64,000 nucleotides of DNA, from contig NZ_JARKMX010000008.1 in NCBI RefSeq assembly GCF_029360705.1, positions 4,207,144-4,271,143 of the forward strand. Reading direction: 5' to 3'. Source of the DNA: Paraflavitalea pollutisoli (lineage in GTDB: Bacteria; Bacteroidota; Bacteroidia; Chitinophagales; Chitinophagaceae). This document shows positions 45,395 through 55,400 of this stretch, piece after piece. Below the pieces are notes generated by a model. It saw only the letters and a list, made by a program, of their open reading frames with translations, was not told the origin of the DNA and made no database searches. How positions within the stretch are numbered: the first letter of the stretch is position 1; each line of letters opens with the position of its first letter. Both the position numbers and the translations under genes were made by a program.

Positions 45395-45618
45395 AATAGT
45401 CGAAAGTTTAATGGGAGCTAAAATACGCAAGGAGGGGCATAAAAGCCTTTAAAATGTGACAGAAGCCCCCTTCCGCGGGCAGTTTTTCCCGATCGCGGTC
45501 ATTAGTGGTTGGCAGGTCGTGCATATCGTCAAGCCAGCCCCCTCGTTCGTCAAAGTAATTATGCAGCCGTCTGCCATACCCGTTGCTTTGTGGTGTAAAG
45601 CATTATTCACCTCAAAAT

Positions 45619-46104
45619 ATGTCTTGTATGAAATGGATCAACCACCACCGGATAGTGGCCAAAACACTTGCCCTCCTGGCTTTCTGTGCCACTCTGACTT
45701 CCTTCGCGGCTTATCGCGGCGGAGACAGCTTCAGCATCTTCCTGAATGACAAACTTGTATTGCAACAACACCTGGCCATGAAAGAAGGTTTAAAGAGCTT
45801 CGAACTGGGTAAGGCCAATTACAACGACCAGCTGAGCATCACCTTCAGCCATTGCGGCCAGCCCGGCAAAGGAAGAAGTATTGCCATCAAAGACCAACAC
45901 CACAAAACATTGAAAGAATGGCATTATGGAGACGGAGCCAATGCCAAAAGCAGCATGACCTGCAAAGTGGGTGACATCATCGACCTGCAAAAAAATAAAG
46001 GAGGGAAATTACAGCTGTATTACAGCTCCAAAGAAATGCCGGCCGGTCATCTGCTGGCAGCCATCGTAGTCAGTGGCACATCGGGCAAGACTGCCTCTCG
46101 TTAG
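45619..46104 (+). CDS. Small secreted protein of unknown function
   Basis: 161 residues from the ATG 45619 (MSCMKWINHHRIVAKTL), or 158 from the next ATG at 45628. Signal peptide KTLALLAFCATLTSFAAYR. The mature part begins GGDSFSIFLNDKLVLQQHL, a motif I associate with small uncharacterised periplasmic proteins of Chitinophagaceae, followed by a beta-rich domain (NYNDQLSITFSHCGQPGKGRS) and a C-terminal KLQLYYSSKEMPAGHLLAAIVV. No catalytic motif. Single gene between divergent and convergent neighbours. Confidence 0.75.
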   Translation: MSCMKWINHHRIVAKTLALLAFCATLTSFAAYRGGDSFSIFLNDKLVLQQHLAMKEGLKSFELGKANYNDQLSITFSHCGQPGKGRSIAIKDQHHKTLKEWHYGDGANAKSSMTCKVGDIIDLQKNKGGKLQLYYSSKEMPAGHLLAAIVVSGTSGKTASR

Positions 46105-46179
46105 GATATAGCATACAGCAATCAGCCACTGCTGGCCAGGTTTACGTCGCCCCGGTTGTATCCACAACAAGGGGCCTGG

Positions 46180-48321
46180 TCAGTTCACAAACACCTCATC
46201 GATGAACAGCCAGCTTTTGGCTTTCTTGTCTTTCACCCAGGGTACGATATTGCCAATAGGCTTCAGCACGACCCGTATGCATTGTAGCGGAGTCGGGGTA
46301 AAATCACCCGAAAAAGCAATATTATCCTTGCTGCGATCTTTCATACCGGGCGCCGGTGGCGTGATCGTTTTAAGTAGTTTGAGGCGCAGCGAATCGCGGC
46401 CGCCCCAGATCTGAATAGCAGCCGGTGGAAAGATATGTTCATCGACCGACTTGATCATGCTGATGGTGACATTGTTCACGGTAGCAGGGTGTCGGAACAG
46501 CAAGGTCGCGATCACCGGCCGCCCATGATAACCCAGCCATTTGCCATTGCCAAAGTTTGGCTCACTCTTATCGCGGTCGATCAGCAGTTGTGCTCCCTTT
46601 CCTTTGTATTTGGCCTCAGGTTCTGTGGCCAGCAAAATGCTGTCGACTTTCAAGCCCGACCGGTAAAATTGCTTCTGCACCACCTCGCTGGCTATCCAGC
46701 CCTTATGATAGGCCTTGGTTTTCACGAGGACCGTATTCTTCAATACGATCCCGTCGCTGTACAACGGTGAATGTAGGCTATCGGGCTCTTTCCCATCGAG
46801 TGTATACCGAATCTCCGAACCACCGATATAGTGTTTTAATTTGAGCGGCACCGGATCAGTGATCACCAGTGACTCGTTTTCAATAACCGGTGGTATGATC
46901 TTCAGGATGGCGGTGTCTTTGAACCCATAGTAGTAATGTACGGTTGGTGCCGAAGTTGCCAATGTTTGCTGCTGCGCTTCTGTGATGCCGGTATTCCAGA
47001 GATACAGCGCTTTCAATCGCTCCATGGCCTGCAAGTCCTTCACCTGATCGGCGTTGACTGGTGTACCGGTCAACGACAGGCTTTTCAATTGCCCCAACTG
47101 TTTCAGCTGTGCTAATCCACTTCCCGTGATCGCTGTAAAGTTGAGGCTAAGCTTTCGGAGGTTCCTGAACCTGGCAACCGTGGCCAGGTCGGCATCGCTC
47201 ACCGGCATGCGGTCGAGGTTAAGCGACACGATCTGCTCGCCGACTGCGTTCAATGCCTCCAATTCTTTGGTTGTATAGAACGCCCGGTTGTAAAAGTTTA
47301 CCGCCAGTGCCGGCGAACCAACAGCCACCGGGCTCACCATCCGATTGTTATTGCTCAACGACCTGATCTTGCCGTCATCGGCCGGCTCAAAATCATAGGT
47401 CGCTTCTTCAGCCGAATGCAGCAGGGAAGCTGCCATCGTCTTTAAGGTATCGCCGTCTGGCAGTTCCAGTACTTTCTTATCAAAGAGGCTGCCTCCCCTC
47501 ACCCAAGCCTTTAGCAAATTGATCTCCATGGGCGTCAGCTGTGGCTTACCAACAGGCGGCATGTGTTTTTTGGCAGTCTCCGGCAGGTGCAGCCTTTGCA
47601 TCAGCAGGCCAAGATCCTCTTTGGTAGTATCCCATAAATGACCGCTCTTGCCGCCTTGCAGTATGGCCTCCTTCGTGGCCAGGATCAGTTCACCTTTGGC
47701 TTTGCTATCGTTGTGACAGCTCATGCATTTGCTGTCGAGAATAGGTTTGATCACATCGTTGAACACCATCGCTTCTTCCAGCGGCGGTGCCGTATGCTCC
47801 CCCGTTGGCGTTACTGGTGCCCATACAAAGTTTTCACCGTGGGTAATATTGCCGCCAAAATGAGCGGCAACCAACAATACTAAAGTCCCTGTTAAAGCAC
47901 CCATCTTTATTCCCATTGGCTTGCTCACGGCGGGCTTGAATGCATACAGGCCATACAACAGGAAAGACAACCCCGCTCCCCACCATTTATGCCAGGATAA
48001 CATTCCTTCGTCATACCCCGGCTCTCTCGACAGCAGAAAACCGGTCAATGCCGTCAAGGCTGCTGTCACCGCCGCTCCCAACAGCAAACTGTCTTCAATA
48101 GGGTTCCAATAAGGTTGTTGCCTGCTACTCCGCGGCGAGCAAAGCACCCAGGCTGCATACAACAATACCAGTACGATGGGAAAATGAAGCAACATGGGGT
48201 GCGTTCGCCCTGGCACCTGCAACCAGGCAGGTACCATTATTTTGCTACTGACGATCAGGAAAAACAACAGCAATACATTCAGCGGCAGCAGGGATACGGC
48301 AATGACCTTTTTTATTTTCAT
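46180..48321 (-). CDS. Membrane-bound PSCyt1 c-type cytochrome with LRR and chitobiase-like domains
   Basis: 713 residues. Five membrane segments fill the first 170 residues (DUF2231-like; THPMLLHFPIVLVLLYAAWVL). A planctomycete-type cytochrome C domain follows with one haem site, CMSCH (about residue 200). Leucine-rich repeats come next (about 350-465; LRKLSLNFTAITGSGLAQLKQLGQLKSL split over several repeats). Then there is a chitobiase/FN3-associated domain (about 490-565; EIRYTLDGKEPDSLHSPLY) and a C-terminal discoidin-like part. It is probably anchored in the inner membrane with domains outside. First or last member of a three-gene minus-strand cluster with DUF1501 and DUF1549/DUF1553 genes. 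Confidence 0.85.
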   Translation of the reverse strand: MKIKKVIAVSLLPLNVLLLFFLIVSSKIMVPAWLQVPGRTHPMLLHFPIVLVLLYAAWVLCSPRSSRQQPYWNPIEDSLLLGAAVTAALTALTGFLLSREPGYDEGMLSWHKWWGAGLSFLLYGLYAFKPAVSKPMGIKMGALTGTLVLLVAAHFGGNITHGENFVWAPVTPTGEHTAPPLEEAMVFNDVIKPILDSKCMSCHNDSKAKGELILATKEAILQGGKSGHLWDTTKEDLGLLMQRLHLPETAKKHMPPVGKPQLTPMEINLLKAWVRGGSLFDKKVLELPDGDTLKTMAASLLHSAEEATYDFEPADDGKIRSLSNNNRMVSPVAVGSPALAVNFYNRAFYTTKELEALNAVGEQIVSLNLDRMPVSDADLATVARFRNLRKLSLNFTAITGSGLAQLKQLGQLKSLSLTGTPVNADQVKDLQAMERLKALYLWNTGITEAQQQTLATSAPTVHYYYGFKDTAILKIIPPVIENESLVITDPVPLKLKHYIGGSEIRYTLDGKEPDSLHSPLYSDGIVLKNTVLVKTKAYHKGWIASEVVQKQFYRSGLKVDSILLATEPEAKYKGKGAQLLIDRDKSEPNFGNGKWLGYHGRPVIATLLFRHPATVNNVTISMIKSVDEHIFPPAAIQIWGGRDSLRLKLLKTITPPAPGMKDRSKDNIAFSGDFTPTPLQCIRVVLKPIGNIVPWVKDKKAKSWLFIDEVFVN

Positions 48322-48364
48322 GCCTGCAGACAGGGGATTGGTTAGTTGGGGGATTTCTATCTAT

Positions 48365-49810
48365 TTAAGCGATCAGGTCCTTGATCACATTACCGGCTAC
48401 ATCGGTCAACCGGTAACGTCTGCCCAGGTGCTTATACACCAGCTGCTCATGATCGAGCCCCATCAATTGCATAATGGTGGCATGGAAGTCATGCACATGT
48501 ACCGGGTTGCTGGCAATGTTGTAGCCAAACTCATCCGTTTCTCCATACACGCCGGGCTTTACACCACCACCGGCCATCCAAACCGTAAAACAACGGGGAT
48601 GGTGGTCACGACCATAATTGTCTTTCGTCAGCTTACCCTGGCAGTAATTGGTACGACCAAACTCACCGCCCCAGATCACCAGCGTTTCATCGAGCAAGCC
48701 ACGTTGCTTGAGATCGGTGATCAATGCGGCGCTCGACTGATCTACATCTTTACATTGACCTACTATCTGACCCGGCAGGTTGTCGTGCGCGTCCCAGCCC
48801 TGGTGATACAACTGCACGAAACGTACTCCACTTTCACTCAGCTTGCGGGCCAGCAAACAGTTGGCGGCATAGGTGCCGGGTATCAAACAATCGGGACCAT
48901 ACAGCTTTACGATCGATTCCGGTTCCCGACTCATATCGGTGATCTCCGGCACAGCCGTCTGCATCCGGAAAGCCATTTCATATTGCTGGATCCGCGTTTT
49001 GATCTCCGGATCGCCAAACTCGGCATAAGAGGCTTCATTGAGCTCCGCTACTTTATCGAGCATACGACGCCGGTCGGCTTTATCGATCGACTCGGGATTG
49101 TTGAGGTACAATACCGGATTCTCGCCACTGCTAAACTGCACACCTTGGTGCATGGAGTCGAGAAAACCATTGGTCCACAGTTTGCCATATACGCCCTGGC
49201 CATTCCCTTTTCCTTTCGACAGCAGCACACAAAATGCCGGCAGGTTTTTGTTCTCACTTCCCAGACCATAACTGAGCCAGGCACCCATACTGGGCCGGTT
49301 GCCCACCTGTGCACCGGTTTGGAAGAAGGTGAGCGCCGGGTCATGGTTGATGGCTTCTGTATAAAGTGTCTTGATGATGCAGAGGTCGTCGACCACGCTG
49401 GCGGTATGCGGCAGCAACTCACTGATCTGTGCACGCGCCTGGCCATACTCGCCAAATTTGAAGATGGTGCCCGCCAGCGGGAAATGTTCCTGCCCGCTCG
49501 TCATACCCGTAAGGCGCTGCCCCATGCGGATGCTGGCCGGCAGATCCTGGCCATGCATCTGCTGCAGTTTCGGCTTGTAATCGAACAGATCCAATTGCGA
49601 AGGCGCCCCATTCTGAAAGAGATAAATGATCCGCTTGGCCTTGGGAGCAAAGCGGGGCAGGCCCGCCATGATGGCTTCGGCCGGATCGTCTTTGAAGAGG
49701 TCCGGGATCAGTAAAGAACCCAGCGCAACACTGCCAAGTCCCATACCGAGCTTCGACAGAAAGCGGCGACGGTTGTGTGTGAGTCCATGCTCCAGCATTT
49801 CATTTTTCAT
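48365..49810 (-). CDS. DUF1501 (sulfatase-like fold) protein with Tat signal
   Basis: 481 residues. The N-terminus (HNRRRFLSKLGMGLGSVALGSLL) is a twin-arginine signal, so the protein is exported folded, probably with a metal bound. DUF1501 belongs to the alkaline-phosphatase/sulfatase superfamily: candidate metal-site segments are FQNGAPSQLDLFDYKP near the start, WDAHDNLPGQ, LVIWGGEFGRTNY and GRDHHPRCFTVWMAGGGVKPG. No substrate is known for the family. It lies 40 bp downstream of the DUF1549/DUF1553 gene and 44 bp upstream of the cytochrome gene. Confidence 0.9.
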   Translation of the reverse strand: MKNEMLEHGLTHNRRRFLSKLGMGLGSVALGSLLIPDLFKDDPAEAIMAGLPRFAPKAKRIIYLFQNGAPSQLDLFDYKPKLQQMHGQDLPASIRMGQRLTGMTSGQEHFPLAGTIFKFGEYGQARAQISELLPHTASVVDDLCIIKTLYTEAINHDPALTFFQTGAQVGNRPSMGAWLSYGLGSENKNLPAFCVLLSKGKGNGQGVYGKLWTNGFLDSMHQGVQFSSGENPVLYLNNPESIDKADRRRMLDKVAELNEASYAEFGDPEIKTRIQQYEMAFRMQTAVPEITDMSREPESIVKLYGPDCLIPGTYAANCLLARKLSESGVRFVQLYHQGWDAHDNLPGQIVGQCKDVDQSSAALITDLKQRGLLDETLVIWGGEFGRTNYCQGKLTKDNYGRDHHPRCFTVWMAGGGVKPGVYGETDEFGYNIASNPVHVHDFHATIMQLMGLDHEQLVYKHLGRRYRLTDVAGNVIKDLIA

Positions 49811-49849
49811 ACCCGATGGTTTGTACAGGCCTGGCCTGCTGTATAAGTA

Positions 49850-52183
49850 CTACGACCTGGTGATGGCTTCATCCAGGTTATAGATGGTATTGACGGTTTT
49901 CATCATGGCCGCGCACAGATCTTTGTCCAGTTGCTTGTTGAGCGGATATTCGCCCACCTGCAGCGTTTTAGCCGCATCGAGTTGTTTCGATTGAAACAGC
50001 TTCAATTGTTCGACATAGTAAGCTTGCAGCACCTGCAGTTCCTTGTCGGAAGCCTTGCGGCAGATGATACGCCGGAAAGCCTGCGCAATCTTGTCTTTCG
50101 CATCGCCCCCCTCCCCCACGAGTCGCTGCGCCAATACACGTGACGCCTCGAGCGTCGCAGGATCGTTCATCATGATGAGCGCCTGCAAGGGCGTATTGGT
50201 CTTCAATCGTTTCACTTCACACTGGTCGCGGTTGCTGGCATCGAATACCAGCATAGAAGGGGGCGGCACCGTTAGCTTGATGAAGGTGTACATCCCCCGG
50301 CGGTATAGTTCGTCACCATGATCCTGTTGGTAGGTAGCCAGCACGCCACGACCCGAGGTAGCCGCTTCCCAGATCCCTTTGGGCTGATAGGGCTTTACGC
50401 TGGGGCCGCCGATGGTATTGATCAGCAGGCCGCTGCTCGAGAGCACCATATCGCGCACAAACTCGGCCGGGAGCCGGCTGCGCGGTCCATGCGAGAGGTA
50501 GATGTTATCCGGATCGATGGATTGCTTTTCTTGGGTCGTTTTCGTCGACTGGCGATAGGTGGCGCTCATGACGATCTGCTTCACAAATCGCTTTATGTCC
50601 CACTGGTGGTCCATGAAATCCACCGCCAGCCAATCGAGCAAGGCGGGATGTGAAGGCAGTTCTCCCTGCATACCAAAATCGCCGGACGTCTTGACGATGC
50701 CTTTGCCGAAAAATTCCTGCCAAAGCTGGTTGACAAATACCCTGGCCGTGAGTGGATTGTTGCGGTTGACCGTCCAGGCAGCCAGGCCCAGGCGATTGCG
50801 GGGATATTCCGCGGTATCGAATGGCATGATGGCATTCACGGCTGTGGCACGCACCTCTTCACCAGGCGCATCATAGGAACCTCTTTTCAGCACATGCGTT
50901 TTACGCAAAGTATCCAGCTCTCCCATCACCGATACGTAGAGGCGGCCGGTATCTTTGTGGTTGATGAAATTGAGTATTTGTTGTTGTTCTTCTTTCGAGA
51001 TCTCCAGCACCGGTTTCTTGGCCAGCTTCGATTGGGTAATGTCGCCTTCAAAACCCATCTCCTTGCTGTTGTTGAAGAAAGCATAGAGGCGGTAATAATC
51101 CTGCTGGCTGAAGGGATCGTATTTGTGATCATGGCATTGGGCACATTCGATCGTAATACCCATGATACCCTTGCCGTACGTCTTGGTTTTATCGAGAATG
51201 TATTCTACGCGGTATTCTTCCGGTATCACACCACCCTCTTCTGTGTATTTGTGGTTGCGGAAGAAGCCGGTAGCCAACTGCTGTTCTTTGGTGGCGTTGG
51301 GCAGCATGTCGCCAGCGATCTGCCAGGTCAGGAACTGATCATAGGGCAGGTTCTTGTTGAAGGCATGGATCACCCAATCGCGCCAGGCCCATTGCGTGCG
51401 GATATTATCATCCTGGTAGCCATACGAATCGGAGTATCGTGCTACATCGAGCCAATGCACCGCCATCTTTTCTCCGAAGGCCGGACTGGCCAGCAGTTTG
51501 TCTACCATCTTTTCATATGCTTGTGGACTGGCATCCTGCATAAAGGCATCCATCAGGGTGATATCGGGCGGCAGACCGGTGAGATCAAAGGAGACACGTT
51601 TCAGCAGGCGCTCTTTATCGGCTTCTTCATTGGGAGAAAGCCCCTGGTCCTGCATAGCGGCCAATACAAAATAATCGAGGTCGTTCTTCACCCAATCTTT
51701 TTGTTTGGCAGCAGGCACTGCTGGTTTCACGGGTGCGATGAACGCCCAATGCTTTTCATAGGCCGCTCCTTCGGTGATCCATTGTTTGATGAGGGCGATT
51801 TCTTTTTCGTTGAGCAGGCCCAGGTGCGATTCGGGTGCAGGCATCTGGTAAGCCGGATCCGTGGAGATAATGCGTTTGTACATTTCGCTTTCTTCCGGCT
51901 TGCCGGGCACGATGGCGAAAGCACCTTTGGTTTCTTTGAGGGGTGCCAGCGCCGCGGTGGCCATATCGAGCCTTAATTCGGCAGCCCGCTTATTGGCATC
52001 AGGACCGTGACATACAAAACATTTGTCGGAAAGGATCGGACGGATGTGAAAGTTGTAACTCACCTTACCGGCCAGCGGGCCGGTAGCCGTTTGATGACAA
52101 GCTATTGTCGACACGGCGATGGTTATTATCATCGCCGACGCCACCCAAAGCCATTTGAGCTGGAAGCAATCGCGGAACATCAT
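49850..52183 (-). CDS. PSCyt1-DUF1549-DUF1553 cytochrome protein
   Basis: 777 residues from the ATG 52181-52183 (MMFRDCFQLKW). A signal sequence (WLWVASAMIITIAVSTIACHQ) may end in a lipoprotein Cys. The PSCyt1 domain carries haem site CFVCH (about residues 55-59); DUF1549 follows (about 160-370, with LPPDITLMDAFM and VHWLDVARYSDSYGYQDD) and contains a second CxxCH, CAQCHDHKYDPF; DUF1553 forms the C-terminal part (NPLTARVFVNQLWQEFFGKGIV, RNRDQCEVKRLKTNTPLQALIMMNDP). Such proteins are abundant in Planctomycetes and scattered in Bacteroidota; their electron-transfer substrate is unknown. Head of the three-gene cluster. Confidence 0.9.
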   Translation of the reverse strand: MMFRDCFQLKWLWVASAMIITIAVSTIACHQTATGPLAGKVSYNFHIRPILSDKCFVCHGPDANKRAAELRLDMATAALAPLKETKGAFAIVPGKPEESEMYKRIISTDPAYQMPAPESHLGLLNEKEIALIKQWITEGAAYEKHWAFIAPVKPAVPAAKQKDWVKNDLDYFVLAAMQDQGLSPNEEADKERLLKRVSFDLTGLPPDITLMDAFMQDASPQAYEKMVDKLLASPAFGEKMAVHWLDVARYSDSYGYQDDNIRTQWAWRDWVIHAFNKNLPYDQFLTWQIAGDMLPNATKEQQLATGFFRNHKYTEEGGVIPEEYRVEYILDKTKTYGKGIMGITIECAQCHDHKYDPFSQQDYYRLYAFFNNSKEMGFEGDITQSKLAKKPVLEISKEEQQQILNFINHKDTGRLYVSVMGELDTLRKTHVLKRGSYDAPGEEVRATAVNAIMPFDTAEYPRNRLGLAAWTVNRNNPLTARVFVNQLWQEFFGKGIVKTSGDFGMQGELPSHPALLDWLAVDFMDHQWDIKRFVKQIVMSATYRQSTKTTQEKQSIDPDNIYLSHGPRSRLPAEFVRDMVLSSSGLLINTIGGPSVKPYQPKGIWEAATSGRGVLATYQQDHGDELYRRGMYTFIKLTVPPPSMLVFDASNRDQCEVKRLKTNTPLQALIMMNDPATLEASRVLAQRLVGEGGDAKDKIAQAFRRIICRKASDKELQVLQAYYVEQLKLFQSKQLDAAKTLQVGEYPLNKQLDKDLCAAMMKTVNTIYNLDEAITRS

Positions 52184-52477
52184 ACCTGTTAGATTGTGAT
52201 CAGGAATCCCTTTTCGCACTCGAGGTGCATTCCCTACCGGATACAGCGCTGGTATCACGCAGTTTGCCTATGACACAACACCTGCTACCGGTCAGATACA
52301 CGTATGTCTGTAATATAACTAAAAAAAGCGAAACCGGCAGGGGCGGCCGGCCATGAAAGAAAGGGTAAAAAGCTTGCGGGGAGCTGATTATCAGTCTTTC
52401 CGGAACAACTTCCCGCAACCTTCAATCGATTGCGGGAAATTGCCTCGGGTATGTCAATGGCTTGCTGGAAATCGTGT
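52184..52477. other. Intergenic region with a perfect inverted repeat after the Hhe-like gene
   Basis: No gene seen. A 9-bp perfect inverted repeat, TTCCCGCAA (52410-52418) and TTGCGGGAA (52430-52438), lies 40 bp past the stop of the upstream minus-strand gene. It lacks a T-run on either strand, so it is not a classical terminator. Confidence 0.55.
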
Positions 52478-55400
52478 TTAGTTAGTGATCTTGAGATAGT
52501 CTCCTTCCTGATAGACGGTGCCTTGCGCCAGGGCACGACCGATCATACCGATGATCTCGGCCTTCATATCTTCCGTTACCCGGTTGAAGCCGAAGATACG
52601 TGCCACAAAAGGCACCGCCGCCTCTGGCGGAATGGCCACAGAGTCGCGCACCACTTTTTCGATGGCCAGTATCATTTCTTCCGGGGCGATGTATTTGAGC
52701 TTTTTTACCGAGGCAGGCAAGTTGCTACGGTCACGCAGCTGCGGAATTTTCGACTGTTGGTACCATAGAAAGTCTTCACTCACCCGTATCCATAGATTCC
52801 CTGTTGCGTATTTTACGGCCTGCACCAGCGACTCCCGGATGCGTGGCCCCACGCGCGCCACGCCGGCCGCTTCAATAATACGGCGGGCCACCTCATCAAA
52901 ATGCACCGGGCTTTCTATTTTCACGATCTCTTCAATCCATACCGATAACTGGCTGGTAGCATGCAGGTGGATCTCCTGGCTGGCGATGGCTTCGGGCACA
53001 GTGGCAAATACATAGTCGGGAATATCTGCCGCTTGCTCAGGCATCGACTCCCGCTGCAATACGAGGGGTGCCGCCTGCTCCTGCTCTTCCCATGCATCAT
53101 CTTCCTGGTGTTGCGCCGCCCGGGCCTGTTCAATTGCCTCAGCCAGCCTTTTCCATTCACGCTCCGGATTTCGGAACCAGTCGGCACTCCAAATGCGGTA
53201 TATGCGCCAGCCCATGCTCTCCAATACCTGCTGCCGCAGGCGGTCACGGTCGCGGGCCGATCGGGCTGAATGATAGGCTGCTCCATCGCATTCGATGCCG
53301 AGTAAATATCTACCCGGATGATCCGTATCTACCACTGCCAGATCGAGGTAATAACCGGCAGAGCCTACCTGCCGACGAACGGTATAACCATGCGCAGCCA
53401 ACCGGTCCGCCACCATTTCTTCAAAGGGACTGTCGGCCGGTAAACCACTGATCTTTTCCAATTGATCGAGGCGACCATGCTGGGCATAGTACAGGAAACT
53501 CTTCAGTGCTTTGATACTGTATTTCTGGGTACGACTGATATCGATGTCGTCGGCCGTGATATTGGTAAACACTTCGCAGCGAAGCTTGGCCCGGGTGATC
53601 AATACATTGAGGCGCCGTTCGCCCCCTTCATTGTTCAGCGGACCGAAAGACATGCTCACCGATCGATCTGCCGCCCGGCCATAACCGATACTGATGAAGA
53701 TCACATCACGCTCATCGCCCTGCACATTTTCGAGGTTCTTTACAAAGAAAGGCTCATCGGTATGTGCCGCAAAATAAGGCTCCAGTTCGGGGTGCTTGCG
53801 CCGACGCAACTCCAGCGCATCCTGTATGGCCTGTTTCTGTGCCATGCTGAAAGCCGCCACTCCGAGACTCAGTTTGGGCGACTTGCGTGCATGATCCAGT
53901 ACGGCATCGGCTACCGCCTCCGCCTCCTTTTGGTTGGCGCGGGTTTTGCCCCGGTCGTATACGGTATCTTTCAGGTGATGGAATACCAACCCCATGCGAC
54001 TTCTGGATCCGGGACTTGGGAATATCACCAGCTTGTTTTCGTAGAAGGCATGATTGGATAAGGTGATCAGCGACTCATGCCGGCTGCGGTAATGCCAGCG
54101 CAACATACGCTGTGGTGATCCCTGCGCATCACACATACCGAGAATGCTTTGCAGGTCGGCCGTTACATTATCTTCATCTTCCAGTTCTGCACTGAGGTTA
54201 TCGAAAAAGCTGGTAGGCGGCAGCTGCTTGGTATCGCCTACAACGATCAACTGCTTACCCCGCAGGATGGCGCCCAGCGCTTCCACCGGCCGCACCTGGC
54301 TAGCCTCATCAAAAATAACGAGGTCAAACTCCACACTGCCCGGCGGCAGGAAATTGGCGATCGACAACGGACTCATCATGAATACCGGCTTGATGGCCTG
54401 TATGGCAATACCAGCCTCTTCAATCAATTTCCGGATCGGAATATGGCGGGCTTTCTTGTTGAATTCTTTGCGCAGCGTATTCACCTGTCCGCCTGCCTCG
54501 AGGCGCGGCATACTCTCCCAGTGGCGTGCCGCCACCCGGGCGCGGTTATACTGCAGGTTCAGTTTATCCGTTTGTCGGAACTGCTGGATCACCTCTTCGT
54601 GACTGGCCCGTTCAAACTTGCGCAACGAAGGGTTGGCCAGCACGGCCTGCTCATACAGGTACTCGAACCAGGTTTTACGCAGGGCAGTATGCAGCAGGTC
54701 TTTCGCTTGCTCCCAATAAGTAGCGGTATGAACGAGTGACAACAGGTTTTGCGTGGCAGCTGTTTCTACCAGTCCATTCCATTGAATGACCTGGTGCAGC
54801 TCCGGCAACCGTTGCTGCCAGGTTTGGAAAAGCGCTGCCTGTTTTTCAAAAGTCATTTGCAAAAAGCCACCGGCGCCAAAACGAAGCGACTCATCCAACT
54901 TGAGACCGGCAATGATGTCTGCGACCGACTGTTTGTGATGATCCAGTGCTTTATACAATTGATCGTGCCAATGTTTGGCTTCTTGGGGATTGCGGTGTGT
55001 TTGGAGGTAATCGAGCAAGACCACAGGCGCTGTGCGCGCGGCAATTTGCTTGTGTACGATCAGCAGGTAACGACTCGCCGCCTCCAGTACGTTCCAGTCG
55101 GTCTTCAGATTCTTCCAGTGGGGACCAAACAGGGATGCCGCTAATCCTTCGTGTTCCGCCAATTCGGCCTCCAGTCTTTTGCCTTCCAGGATCGCTTCCA
55201 CATAAGCGAGTTTCTCATCGATCGTATCTGGCAAGCCTGCTTTGCAAAGTGTTCCGAGTAATTTATTGCTGCGGTTGTAGTCGCTGATGACGAACTTATA
55301 CCACTTACGTCCATGCAACAGTAAGTGTTGCCGGATGGTCATCACGTCCTGCTGCCAGGCCTCGGGAATAAAAATGTCTTTGTATTGATCCCGCAATGCC

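Noticed and set aside
48194..49714. 506-codon open frame opposite the DUF1501 gene
   Set aside because: Antisense to an intact Tat-exported protein gene; its translation shows no recognisable family.
50894..51976. 360-codon open frame opposite the DUF1549/DUF1553 gene
   Set aside because: Antisense shadow; the opposite frame carries haem motifs and conserved domains.
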